NCBI GenBank assembly: GCA_018609935.1
Contig: JAHENH010000076.1
Coordinates: forward strand, 1-64,000
Direction of reading: 5' to 3'
Length of the DNA: 64,000 nucleotides
Source of the DNA: Halobacteriales archaeon
GTDB lineage: Archaea; Halobacteriota; Halobacteria; Halorutilales; JAHENH01
Below, in pieces: positions 18,826 to 27,248 of the stretch. The position numbers and the translations under genes are program-made. The notes below the pieces were generated by a model, which did not search any database, was not told the origin of the DNA, and saw only the letters and a program-made list of their open reading frames with translations. Numbering within the stretch: position 1 is the stretch's first letter; every line of letters starts with the position of its first letter.

Positions 18826-20856
18826 CTATACTAGTCTTAGATATCCTTGTTCTGGTTGTATTAGGTCTCCTCTTCGTTTTAGTGAGTCTATGTCTTTTTC
18901 TGTTTTTTCTGGGTCTAGTCCTTCTTGTTCTGCTTTTTCTAGTACGTCTTTTATTGGTGCTTTTCCTTGTCCATGTTCTTTTGTTACATCTTTAACTAGG
19001 TCCCTTATTAGGTTCATACGTTCTCTTTGGCTGTGGCTATGTCCGGATTCTATGACGTCTACGTCTAGTTCTCCTGTTTCTGGGTCTCGGCTTACATTTT
19101 CTAGTGATGATTTTGTGACTTTTATTGCTCTTTTTGCGTCTCTTGTTTCTACTTTTTGTGATAGCCGTATTCTTGCACTTGCTTCTGCTAGCCTGACTAG
19201 TGCTTCTAGTTTTCTTGCTGTTACGGGTACTGCGTCTTCTGCTCCTGACGTTCTTAGGTCTACATAGAAGTCTTCTATTTCTTTTCTTGCTTCATCTGTC
19301 ATTTTTGGGCTGCAGTTTCTTCTTGCGTATGCTACATATTTTCTTAGTAGTTCTGGAGGTATTTCAGGTTCTACTGCTTCTATTTCTTGTTTTTCGTTGT
19401 CTTCTTCCCTTGCAGCCATTTCTCCAGCATAATTTGTTTTTAGTATGTGTTGGGCCAGCCGGGAGTCTTCTTCTTCGTCTGGTTCGTCTTCTGTTGTGAA
19501 TATTAAGTCGAACCTGGAGAGTAGCGCAGGTTCAAGGTTTATTTGTTCTGCTATTCCTTCATATTCATCGAAACGTCCATATTTTGGGTTTGCTGCTGCA
19601 AGAAGTGAACAACGTGATTTCAGTGTGGCATTTATACCTGCTTTAGCTACACTTACTTGTTGTTGTTCTAGTGATTCATGAAGTGCACTCCTGTCTTTAG
19701 AATCCATTTTGTCTATTTCGTCTACACATGCTACTCCATTGTCGGCTAAAACTAATGCTCCAGCCTCTAATGTCCATTTTCCGTCTCCGAATTCATCTTT
19801 TACTGCAGCCGCTGTTAATCCTGCAGACGTGGATCCTTTACCTGTTGTATATATTCCACGTGGTGCTATTTCTCTTACATACTGTAGTAGCTGTGATTTA
19901 GCTGTACCTGGATCCCCCACCAATAATATATGTATGTCCCCTCTAACACGGGATGTATCAGGTAATGTCTTTGTAACCCCAGAGAATAGTTGTAGAGCCA
20001 TAGCCATTTTTTCCTGTCTATATCCATGTATCGATGGAGCTATAGAGTCTATCATTTTTTCATATATATCTTGACTCCTTGCTAGCTCCTCTATCTTTTG
20101 TATGTCTTGGTCTGCTATTTCAAATTCCTCAAAGTCTCTTTCCTCTACCTCGACGTTATTTCCCTCAATATATACCTCAAACGTAGTAGAGTTTTTCCCC
20201 GGAGTAGCCCGTAATATACCGGTTGCAGTAACTCTGTCACCAGGAGCTACCTCACCAGTAATCCCTCCCTCTAGGGTTACATCGACATTTTTAGGTGTTT
20301 CACCACCCCTAAGTCCCTCAGGAGATTCCTGTACCTGTAGTTTCTGTGAATCTACAAACCTGCTTTTATCCTCTAAAAGTTCAAATGGTCCTTTACGCTC
20401 ACAGCTTACACACTGATAAGGATCCTTAAACTCTCCAGACTGCTCTATAACTGTCTCCCCTCCACAGCGCTGACACTCAAAGACAGCCTCAACCACCTTA
20501 GGCCTTACATCTGTAGCCTTACGTACTATCCCCTCAACAGAGATTAAATGATTAATATCATCAGACCTGAGCCCTCTTATCTTTGTTTTTGGTGAAAAAT
20601 TTGAAATACGGATCTTAGAATCATCTGATATTTCTACAGCTAATTCAAGATTTCTTAGTGCTGTTTCTGCTTTCTCTATAGCTTTATCTGCCTCATCAAC
20701 TAGGATGTCCGCAAGGTCAGGATCAAACTGTAAAAGATCAGTATAACCTACATCTAGCTCTCCTTTCTCTACAACACTCGCCATCTCATTTTTATAGTAT
20801 TCCCTATAGAACTCCTCCCATTTCTCCTCTAATCCAATTGACTCAACATCACTCAT
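18826..20856 (-). CDS. mcm: MCM replicative DNA helicase
   Basis: A 676-residue minichromosome maintenance helicase. The N-terminal domain has a zinc finger (C128, C131, C149, C152). The AAA+ core has Walker A GDPGTAKS (314-321), Walker B CVDE (377-380) and the arginine finger in LLSRFDLIF (about 446-453). A C-terminal winged helix follows (about 610-676). There is no intein, although archaeal mcm genes often carry one. It lies 19 bases after the L10e gene, so both are likely one transcript. Codons run from G/T-ending near the start to A/C-ending near the stop. Confidence 0.96.
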   Translation of the reverse strand: MSDVESIGLEEKWEEFYREYYKNEMASVVEKGELDVGYTDLLQFDPDLADILVDEADKAIEKAETALRNLELAVEISDDSKIRISNFSPKTKIRGLRSDDINHLISVEGIVRKATDVRPKVVEAVFECQRCGGETVIEQSGEFKDPYQCVSCERKGPFELLEDKSRFVDSQKLQVQESPEGLRGGETPKNVDVTLEGGITGEVAPGDRVTATGILRATPGKNSTTFEVYIEGNNVEVEERDFEEFEIADQDIQKIEELARSQDIYEKMIDSIAPSIHGYRQEKMAMALQLFSGVTKTLPDTSRVRGDIHILLVGDPGTAKSQLLQYVREIAPRGIYTTGKGSTSAGLTAAAVKDEFGDGKWTLEAGALVLADNGVACVDEIDKMDSKDRSALHESLEQQQVSVAKAGINATLKSRCSLLAAANPKYGRFDEYEGIAEQINLEPALLSRFDLIFTTEDEPDEEEDSRLAQHILKTNYAGEMAAREEDNEKQEIEAVEPEIPPELLRKYVAYARRNCSPKMTDEARKEIEDFYVDLRTSGAEDAVPVTARKLEALVRLAEASARIRLSQKVETRDAKRAIKVTKSSLENVSRDPETGELDVDVIESGHSHSQRERMNLIRDLVKDVTKEHGQGKAPIKDVLEKAEQEGLDPEKTEKDIDSLKRRGDLIQPEQGYLRLV

Positions 20857-20875
20857 AACATATCTACCCTCCTAA

Positions 20876-21400
20876 CTATCTAACTAGTTCTTCACCTTCT
20901 TCTATCTTTACCTTACAAGGACAAGGAATCTTAGTATATGCCCTACGTAGAGCATCCTTAGCTATATCAACATCACCAGGATTCATCCTACAGCGCAAGA
21001 TATTTTGACTAACATCGACTCTAGCAGCAGTGCCAACAGGAGTACCAAAAGCTTCACTCATACCACTAGACACCCTATCAGCACCAGCACCAGTGGCCTG
21101 TTTATTCTCACGTAAAACATGATGAGGATAAACCAACACACTCATCTTATACCCCTCCTCAGAGTCCTTCTCCATTTTCTTATTAGCAGCAACCCTAGCA
21201 CTCTCTAAAGCACTATGTCTAATCTGACATTCTTCCTCAGCCCTCAAAACGACAGAAACGGGATACTCATCATCATCAGCAGACAAATCCCCCATCTCAT
21301 ATTGAGTAACCTTAGAACCAGGTACCCCCTCAATATACTCCCTTCTAGTATACGCCTTACCATCAAACTCTCTATACATACTAGCAGGTTTCCTAGCCAT
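20876..21400 (-). CDS. rpl10e: ribosomal protein L10e (uL16 family)
   Basis: A 174-residue large-subunit ribosomal protein, the archaeal counterpart of bacterial L16. Recognisable parts are ARKPASMYREFDGKAYTRREYI at the N-terminus (first 20 or so residues), YPHHVLRENKQATGAGADRV in the middle loop near the tRNA site, and the C-terminal AKDALRRAYTKIPCPC. It is the promoter-proximal gene of the L10e-MCM unit. Confidence 0.95.
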   Translation of the reverse strand: MARKPASMYREFDGKAYTRREYIEGVPGSKVTQYEMGDLSADDDEYPVSVVLRAEEECQIRHSALESARVAANKKMEKDSEEGYKMSVLVYPHHVLRENKQATGAGADRVSSGMSEAFGTPVGTAARVDVSQNILRCRMNPGDVDIAKDALRRAYTKIPCPCKVKIEEGEELVR

Positions 21401-21567
21401 ACTTAATCAATCAATACTCAGAGTTCATCTCCGAAAAACCTTCCGAGGTTCACCCAAACAAACTAAACTCTAATACGAAAATACCAGATAATCTAAAAAA
21501 CAAATAAAGCCAATATTATTCTATATATAAAATCAATATATGATAAGAATATAGACTAATTTAAACT

Positions 21568-21792
21568 ATGAAAGTCACAGTAGATGTAGTAAATGGAATA
21601 GAGAAAAACATAGAGATAGATCAAAATACAACATATGAAGACCTAATAAGAAAAGTAGGAGAAACACCCGAGGGGGCAGTAGCTCTAGTGGATGGACAAC
21701 CACATCCAGAAGACGAAAAAGTCACAGATAAAAAACCTAAAGAAAAAAAAGTAAAAATCCTAAAAACGGTCTCCGGAGGACAAAACCCCTAA
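21568..21792 (+). CDS. ubiquitin-like SAMP / MoaD-ThiS family protein with a C-terminal tail after Gly-Gly
   Basis: A 74-residue beta-grasp protein resembling haloarchaeal SAMP2: TYEDLIRKVG, AVALVDGQPHPED and a final strand KVKILKTVSGG. SAMPs are attached to proteins or carry sulfur for tRNA thiolation through the C-terminal glycine after activation by an E1 enzyme. Here three residues, Gln-Asn-Pro, follow the Gly-Gly. Activation would need their removal, by analogy with ubiquitin precursors, or this copy is not conjugated. There is also a Lys/Pro-rich insertion (DKKPKEKK) before the last strand. No E1 or protease gene lies nearby. Confidence 0.75.
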   Translation: MKVTVDVVNGIEKNIEIDQNTTYEDLIRKVGETPEGAVALVDGQPHPEDEKVTDKKPKEKKVKILKTVSGGQNP

Positions 21793-22030
21793 AAACAATA
21801 GTATATTTTTAGGCTTTAAGATCCTAATAACCACAAAAATCTAGTCCACTGTTAGATGGATTTAATATTTTTAGACATATCTATCCGCAACTATATACCT
21901 GTATATTGTGGTTTATTTATGTGTTTGTGTGTTGTTGGGTGTTTCTTAGTTTTTGTGATGTGAGTATGTAATGGAGGATATGCCATGTTTTCTAGGAAGT
22001 TTTATGGATGATAAATATATAGTTTGTTGT

Positions 22031-22294
22031 ATGAAGGAAAGAAAGAAGCTAAGTAATTCTCCTAGAGAGCAGGGTATGAGTCCTCCTAGTCGTGCTGTAG
22101 AGGAGTTTGAGAAGGGAGAAAAGGTGCATATTGATATTAATAAGAGTCTGCATAAGGGTAGGCCACATCCTAGGTTTCAGGGGCATACTGGTGAAATAGT
22201 TGGGAGTCAGGGTAGGGCTTATAAGGTTGAGATAAAAGATAAAGATAAAACTAAGATTTTAATTGTTACTCCTCATCATTTGAAGCGCCCTTAA
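22031..22294 (+). CDS. rpl21e: ribosomal protein L21e
   Basis: An archaeal L21e recognised by SPREQGMSPPSRAVEEF, GEKVHIDI, GRPHPRFQGHTGEIVG and YKVEIKD. The start is uncertain. The ATG I use gives 87 residues and begins KERKKLSNSPREQG, which aligns with the conserved N-terminus but is about ten residues shorter than usual. Methionines 9, 17 and 20 codons upstream are possible, but that stretch has a Cys-Cys pair and hydrophobic residues unlike L21e. The 3' end overlaps the convergent nucleotidyltransferase gene by 29 bases. The usual follower, RNA polymerase subunit F, is absent. Confidence 0.85.
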   Translation: MKERKKLSNSPREQGMSPPSRAVEEFEKGEKVHIDINKSLHKGRPHPRFQGHTGEIVGSQGRAYKVEIKDKDKTKILIVTPHHLKRP

Positions 22295-23303
22295 TTTTTG
22301 TTCTTTCGCCAATAACAGAATCTTTTATTTGTATTTTTTCTATAGTTGATTTTTTGTCGACTATACAGTTTTCCAGATTACAATTATTTAGTGAGACTTC
22401 ATCGAATATAATTGAGTTTTTTATTTTTGAGTCTTTGATGTTTGATGTATCTTTTATATATGAGTTTTTTATTTTTGAGTCTTTGATGTTTGATGTATCT
22501 TTTATATATGAGTTTTTTATTTTTGAGTCTTTGATGTTTGATATGTTTTCTATTAGGTTTTCTCCATTTAGTAGGTAGTGGTTTGCTTTTAGGTATCCTT
22601 CTGGTGTTCCTATATCAAACCAATATCCATCGAATATATATCCATATATTTCTTGGTTTTTATTTATCCATTCTAGGAAAAATCCTGGAGCATCCGGGTT
22701 TCCACCCTCATCGAAGTATTTGTCTATCATTTTTATAGTTGAGGCAGGAAAGACATAGCAGGCAGTTGATACAAGGCTGCTTTTTGGGTTTTCGGGTTTT
22801 TCTTGCATTTCTTTTATTTTATTTGATTTGTTTATAGAGACAACTCCATAGCTTTTAGCTTGGTTTTTGGATCCTACATCATAACATGCAACACATGTAT
22901 TCTGTTTTTCTTCATAGAAATCTATTAGGCTATGTATATTAAATGAAAAAAGGTTGTCTCCAGCTATAACGCAAAGATCACTATCTAGGTTTTTTTCCTC
23001 GACAAGCTGATCTAGTGCCTTTACAGTACCTAGTTTTTCCTGTTCTTTTTCTGTATATTCTATTACAAGCTCAGGTTTACTATAACCAGAATCTTCTATG
23101 TAACTAGCAAAATCTTCTTTAAACCGTTTATTAGTGCTTATATAGACAGAAGATATTCTTTCCTCGTCTTCAAGTTCTTCAAGTATATAATCAACTATCG
23201 AACGTCCAGCGACAGGTAATAATGGTTTTGCTCTATCTTTTGTTATAGGCCAAAGACGGGTTGCATAGCCACCAGCAAGGACAACGGCATCCATTATATA
23301 CAA
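22266..23303 (-). CDS. sugar-phosphate nucleotidyltransferase with a repeat-expanded beta-helix tail
   Basis: A 345-residue protein. The N-terminal 240 residues are a nucleotidyltransferase of the glucose-1-phosphate thymidylyl/uridylyl type: VLAGGYATRLWPIT with the nucleotide-binding loop, KPLLPVAGR, and VIAGDNLF with the metal-binding Asp. It would make an NDP-sugar for surface glycans. From about residue 255 the tail is left-handed-helix-like, with three copies of a 16-residue unit containing SNIKDSKIKNSYIKDT, then more degenerate turns. The repeats are identical at DNA level. Whether the start is the first Met or Met4 (MDAVVLAGG) is open, and Met4 fits the family better. It may act with the amino-sugar operon near 52-59 kb. 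Confidence 0.85.
   Translation of the reverse strand: MYIMDAVVLAGGYATRLWPITKDRAKPLLPVAGRSIVDYILEELEDEERISSVYISTNKRFKEDFASYIEDSGYSKPELVIEYTEKEQEKLGTVKALDQLVEEKNLDSDLCVIAGDNLFSFNIHSLIDFYEEKQNTCVACYDVGSKNQAKSYGVVSINKSNKIKEMQEKPENPKSSLVSTACYVFPASTIKMIDKYFDEGGNPDAPGFFLEWINKNQEIYGYIFDGYWFDIGTPEGYLKANHYLLNGENLIENISNIKDSKIKNSYIKDTSNIKDSKIKNSYIKDTSNIKDSKIKNSIIFDEVSLNNCNLENCIVDKKSTIEKIQIKDSVIGERTKIKGASNDEE
22414..22542 (-). repeat. 48-base tandem repeat inside the nucleotidyltransferase gene (2.7 copies)
   Basis: Two complete 48-base units start at 22414 and 22462, and a third is identical for its first 33 bases from 22510. The unit codes in frame for 16 residues, one extra turn or so of the beta-helix. 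Perfect identity at synonymous sites indicates recent duplication, probably by slippage. Confidence 0.95.
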
Positions 23304-23535
23304 ACCAATTAGAAAGACCGTTATTTATATTCTTTTATTATACCAAACAAAAAATGTCAGACACAAAAAACACAAAACAAAAATATATTAGATAAACAAG
23401 ATGTCTACCTTTGGTTCTATTTTCCTTTTGAAGATATCTTATATATGATATTTAATTTTCAGTGAGGGTATGTTGGTATAGTTGGTTTGTGTCTTTTACT
23501 GATATTTATTTATCTATTTAGAAATATGGGTGTAT

Positions 23536-24825
23536 TTATTTGTTTTTTAGGGTTTTTATGTGTTGTATTTTTTGTTCTATTAGTTGTTTTTTTCCTATGT
23601 CGTGTCGGGCTCTTAGTGGTTCTGTTATGTTTAGTGCGTTTCCTGCTTTTTTTTCTGCTTTTTCTATGGTTTCTCCTATACCTACTGTTGCATATGATCT
23701 GGAGGTTGTAGTGTATATGTTTCCTTGTTTTTCTTCTACGCTTGCATAGAACAAAATCGTGTCATTACCATTTGGTTGTTTTGGAGTTATTTTTTTTCCT
23801 TTACTTTTTTCTCGGTTTTCAGGGTATCCACTAGGTACAGCATATTTACATACTGTAGCCTTTTTTGAGAAACTTACCTCTGGTAGAGTTCCCTGTTTAG
23901 CTTTTTTAAGTATGTCTTTTAGTGGGGTTTCTAGTATGGGGAGGACATTCATTGCTTCAGGGTCACCAAATCTTGCATTGAATTCTACAACTTTTGGGCC
24001 ATCGGCTGTAAGCATAAACTGTCCATACAGTATTCCCCGATAACTATCAAGTTCTTCTATTGTTTCTTGCATAATGGAGACTGCATCATCGTAGCCTTTC
24101 TGTTCCATAAATGGAAGCAAGTTTCCAGAATCGTTATAGCTACCCATACCGCCAGTATTAGGTCCCTTCTCACCCTCATATGCTCTCTTATGATCTTGTA
24201 CAGCAGGCATTGTCTGTATCTCCCCATTTGCAACAAATGCTTGAAGTGTAAATTCTTCACCTATTAGTCTATCCTCAATTATAAAAGACTCATAGCTTTC
24301 CTTCCCTATCATATCCTGAATATATTCTTTAGCCTCATCTTTAGATATCTGGTCACCAGTAACCTTTACACCCTTACCACCAGTCAATCCCTCAGGCTTT
24401 ACAGCCACATCACCATCCCTAGACTCAATATAGCTTACAGCTTCATCTGGATCCTCAAAGACCTCAAAGCTAGGACATCCCTCTATACCGTTCTCTTTCA
24501 TAAAACGTCTGGCCCACGGTTTATCGGTCTCTATTTTTGCATCCTCCTTTTTAGGTCCAAAACAATATATGCCAGTTTTTTCAAGTTCATCAGAGACACC
24601 TGCAGCTAGTGGTGCTTCAGGACCAACAATAGCAATATCTACATCTTTTTTTTCAGCATAATCCACAACCTCTACTGGATCCTTTGTATCCATCTCTTCC
24701 ACGTCTTTTGCTAGTTTTACGATACCAGGATTTCTATTATCTACAGCTGCAAAAAGTTCTACATCACTGAGTGCCCATGCAATTGCATGTTCTCTCCCAC
24801 CGGACCCTACAAGTAATACTTTCAT
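23536..24825 (-). CDS. purD: phosphoribosylamine-glycine ligase
   Basis: A 429-residue ATP-grasp ligase (GAR synthetase) that joins phosphoribosylamine and glycine in purine synthesis. The N-terminus MKVLLVGSGGREHAIAW is diagnostic. GGKGVKV marks the ATP lid, GPNTGGMGSY and EFNARFGDPE the active-site strands. The last 40 residues (LRARHDIGKKQLIEQKIQH) form the C-terminal subdomain. Length is standard. It stands alone, and no other pur genes are in the window. Confidence 0.95.
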   Translation of the reverse strand: MKVLLVGSGGREHAIAWALSDVELFAAVDNRNPGIVKLAKDVEEMDTKDPVEVVDYAEKKDVDIAIVGPEAPLAAGVSDELEKTGIYCFGPKKEDAKIETDKPWARRFMKENGIEGCPSFEVFEDPDEAVSYIESRDGDVAVKPEGLTGGKGVKVTGDQISKDEAKEYIQDMIGKESYESFIIEDRLIGEEFTLQAFVANGEIQTMPAVQDHKRAYEGEKGPNTGGMGSYNDSGNLLPFMEQKGYDDAVSIMQETIEELDSYRGILYGQFMLTADGPKVVEFNARFGDPEAMNVLPILETPLKDILKKAKQGTLPEVSFSKKATVCKYAVPSGYPENREKSKGKKITPKQPNGNDTILFYASVEEKQGNIYTTTSRSYATVGIGETIEKAEKKAGNALNITEPLRARHDIGKKQLIEQKIQHIKTLKNK

Positions 24826-24949
24826 GTTTAACAGTCAGATAATAAAAAATAAAACTCTGTCGTAACAGACCCAAACACCTTTCTACACAATATAATGATG
24901 AAAATTATTGAGGATGACTACAAATAATATATTTTTTAGATATACTGGT

Positions 24950-25243
24950 TTAATTCCATTCTTCTAGTCCGTCTTTTAGGTTGTATACTTTATCTCCATT
25001 TATTCCTCCATATGCATCTAGCATTGCTGCTGCTTGACGTGATGCCTCTCCTCTTTCACATACTAATATTATGGGTTCTTTTTCTTCTAGTCTACCTAGA
25101 AATCCAGTAAATTTGTTGAATGGTGCTGATATAGAGTCTGGAATATGCCATTCATTATATTCATCTGGTTCTCTTACATCAACTATTGTTGCACCGTTTT
25201 CTATCAATTCTTTAGCTTTTTCTACAGATATTTCTTTACCCAT
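24950..25243 (-). CDS. rhodanese-like sulfurtransferase domain protein
   Basis: A 97-residue single rhodanese domain with VDVREPDEYNEWHIP and the active-site loop VCERGEAS (C62), so the sulfur-carrying cysteine is present. Such proteins move sulfane sulfur, for example toward tRNA thiolation or cofactor synthesis. The gene is divergent from EngB with about 40 bases between the two starts, so the promoters overlap. A link with the SAMP-like protein 3 kb away is possible but not shown. Confidence 0.88.
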   Translation of the reverse strand: MGKEISVEKAKELIENGATIVDVREPDEYNEWHIPDSISAPFNKFTGFLGRLEEKEPIILVCERGEASRQAAAMLDAYGGINGDKVYNLKDGLEEWN

Positions 25244-25284
25244 TTAGAAAAAATGAGGTAGCCACAATACAAAACTTTATATAA

Positions 25285-25899
25285 ATGTCTTTTAGTTCAC
25301 CAGATGTAGAAAATGAAATCATACTTGTGGGTAGATCAAATGTAGGGAAAAGCGCAATAGCAAGAGAACTAATAGGAAAAAAATTCACGGTAGGAAAACG
25401 CCCAGGAGTAACACTAGAACCAAACCATTGGATCGAAAACAACTTTGTATTAACAGACATGCCAGGTTTTGGGTTCATGGAAGGGATAGATGAGCAAAGA
25501 AGAGAAAAAATAAAAGACAATATAGTCAGATATATAGAAAAAAGAAAAAACAAGATACTACTAGCAATACATGTAATAGATGCTAACTCGTTTGTAGAAA
25601 TTGTAGATAGATGGGAAAAAAGAGGGGACATACCACACGATATAGATCTACACGAATTTTTATTAGACCTAGAAATAAAAACTGTAGTCGCAGTAAATAA
25701 AATTGATAAAGTAGATAACAAAGACAAAACACTAGACAAAATAGGAGAGAGGCTAGGATATTTACCTCCATGGAAACAATGGAAAGATACACTAGTACCA
25801 ATTAGTGCAAAACGTGGATCCACGCAAAAACTAAAAGACTGCATACGAAAACAACTGGAAAAACAAAACAAAAACCAACTATACAAACACATAAACTAA
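25285..25899 (+). CDS. engB: EngB/YihA-family GTP-binding protein
   Basis: A 204-residue GTPase implicated in ribosome assembly in bacteria. Motifs are G1 GRSNVGKS, G2-like KRPGVTLEP, G3 DMPGFG and G4 NKIDK, with the G5-like PISAKRG near the end. A TATA-like stretch (TTTATATAAATG) sits so close to the ATG that the transcript may start a few codons upstream or the true start may differ by a few residues. Confidence 0.9.
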   Translation: MSFSSPDVENEIILVGRSNVGKSAIARELIGKKFTVGKRPGVTLEPNHWIENNFVLTDMPGFGFMEGIDEQRREKIKDNIVRYIEKRKNKILLAIHVIDANSFVEIVDRWEKRGDIPHDIDLHEFLLDLEIKTVVAVNKIDKVDNKDKTLDKIGERLGYLPPWKQWKDTLVPISAKRGSTQKLKDCIRKQLEKQNKNQLYKHIN

Positions 25900-25940
25900 G
25901 AAATTCTTAAATAAATATATTAAATTCTATGTAAATAATT

Positions 25941-25998
25941 GTGAACTACCCCGACTTACTCACTCACTTCTTTTGCTCCTTGAGGGAGGAGGGTTAGC
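25941..25998. other. IS200/IS605-like terminal sequence remnant (possible)
   Basis: The stretch begins GTGAACTACCCCGACTTA and contains a small hairpin CTCC-TTGAG-GGAG. GTGAACTACCCCG followed by a stem-loop is typical of the ends of IS200/IS605-type elements and of the small non-coding elements derived from them. No transposase gene is attached. It lies between the converging ends of EngB and a regulator gene. The assignment rests on a short match. Confidence 0.35.
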
Positions 25999-26066
25999 TT
26001 ATAAAGAGTTAAAAAAGGTCCTTAGTTAGAATTTAAAATATTAGATTAATTTTGTATTAAATTTGG

Positions 26067-26390
26067 TTAAATTATTGGTTCTATGAATATATGTTGATGT
26101 TTTAGTCTAGGTTGTTTTTTGTTTCCTTCTTTTATATATTCTATTAGGTTATATTTATAGAGTAGATTTAGGTCTCTTTGCACTGCTGCTGGATCCCTAT
26201 CTAGTTTTCTTGCAAGATCCCGTATTGATTCAGGTTTTGGTTTGTTTTTTATTTCTTCTATGAGGCGTTTTCTTTGTTCTGTTAGTATTTTTTTTGCAGC
26301 TTCATGTCTTAATATTATAGAATCTCCAAAACCGTTCTCCGCTAGTATCTTCACTAGTTCTAACCTATCTAATGATTTTGTTACAGGCAT
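26067..26390 (-). CDS. winged-helix transcriptional regulator (HVO_A0114-like)
   Basis: A 107-residue DNA-binding protein. The central ESIRDLARKLDRDPAAVQRDLNLLYKYNLIEY is a helix-turn-helix and wing of the type found in the haloarchaeal HVO_A0114 family. An N-terminal helix (LDRLELVKILAENG) precedes it. In other genomes relatives often sit beside a small toxin gene. Here the neighbour in the opposite direction is a frameshifted small gene of another type, so a toxin-antitoxin role is only a guess. Confidence 0.7.
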   Translation of the reverse strand: MPVTKSLDRLELVKILAENGFGDSIILRHEAAKKILTEQRKRLIEEIKNKPKPESIRDLARKLDRDPAAVQRDLNLLYKYNLIEYIKEGNKKQPRLKHQHIFIEPII

Positions 26391-26579
26391 ATTTTCTATT
26401 CTACCACATATCTATATCTAACACATGGGAATCAGACATGGTAATAAGTTATTAGTTTTAGATTTTTTATGTATATATAAGTATTGATATAGTAGATCAA
26501 CAAATATATAATATGTGTACCTATAGACTAAACTAAAAAAAGTTAACTATGTTGATTTAAAATATCAATTAAAAATATT

Positions 26580-26907
26580 GTCTTATGGATTGTCGATAGA
26601 ATCCCAGAAACCAACCCTGGCGAGTATAAAAGTATTGTTGTCCACCTTGGAGGTAAAGTGTATCCAGGTTTTGGTTGTCCAGATGAATTTTCTGTATCAC
26701 TATATTATAGAGACCCTGTAAAAAAATGAAAACATAGAGATTGCCAGGATAGACAGTAACCATAGCTATATTCATATACATAGATTTTATAGAAGAGACT
26801 CTAAAAAAGAAAAGATAGACATAGATACCTGGCAGGAAGCCCTAAAATTTTTAGAAGATAACTGGAGAACTTATACTAAAACATATTATAAAAGTCATAT
26901 AGAATAA
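26580..26907 (+). pseudogene. frameshifted small conserved-type protein (DUF7718-like)
   Basis: Two abutting frames together give one protein. The first reads VDRIPETNPGEYKSIVVHLG and continues to RDPVKK before a stop. The second, entered at a run of seven A at 26720-26726, reads NENIEIARIDSNHSYIHIHR and continues to a stop after KSHIE. Removing one A restores a continuous frame of about 108 codons. No ATG, GTG or TTG opens the first part. The ARIDSNHxYxH piece recalls a small haloarchaeal family (DUF7718), but this is from memory and uncertain. It is divergent from the regulator on its left. Confidence 0.6.
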
Positions 26908-27248
26908 ACTAATATACCTGGATTTTTCGATCTATTTTTTTAGTCTTAATACATCGTAATTTCTTGTGTCTCTTTATCTTATATGTATTTAAATGGATAC
27001 AAAGCAATCTCCAATTCTTTATACAGGGATATAGTGGACTTCTTCCCCCATAAAAATATGAATTTAAAAAAATGAAAATATATTTTATCTAAAAAAACGA
27101 AATATAGTATCCCCATCATACATAAAACAAAAAATTCTTATGTTACTGTGGTATGAGAGAGTAAAGACTTAGAAAGTGTAGTTTATGCAGTTTAAGCCCT
27201 TCATAAATGAAATAAAAACCTCAACTATTTATTAATATTAAAAGTAGT
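26908..27248. other. 341-base AT-rich gap, no feature seen
   Basis: I see no reading frame with family resemblance, no tRNA-like cloverleaf and no clear repeat between the pseudogene and YchF. Confidence 0.6.

Noticed and set aside
18826..20856. Intein in mcm
   Set aside because: Walker A, Walker B and arginine-finger regions are continuous and length is normal.
21401..21567. tRNA or structured RNA upstream of L10e
   Set aside because: A CCGA/TCCGAGGTTC stretch looked suggestive, but no acceptor stem or cloverleaf can be drawn.
22414..22542. CRISPR array
   Set aside because: The repeat is a contiguous 48-base in-frame tandem with no spacers and no cas genes nearby.
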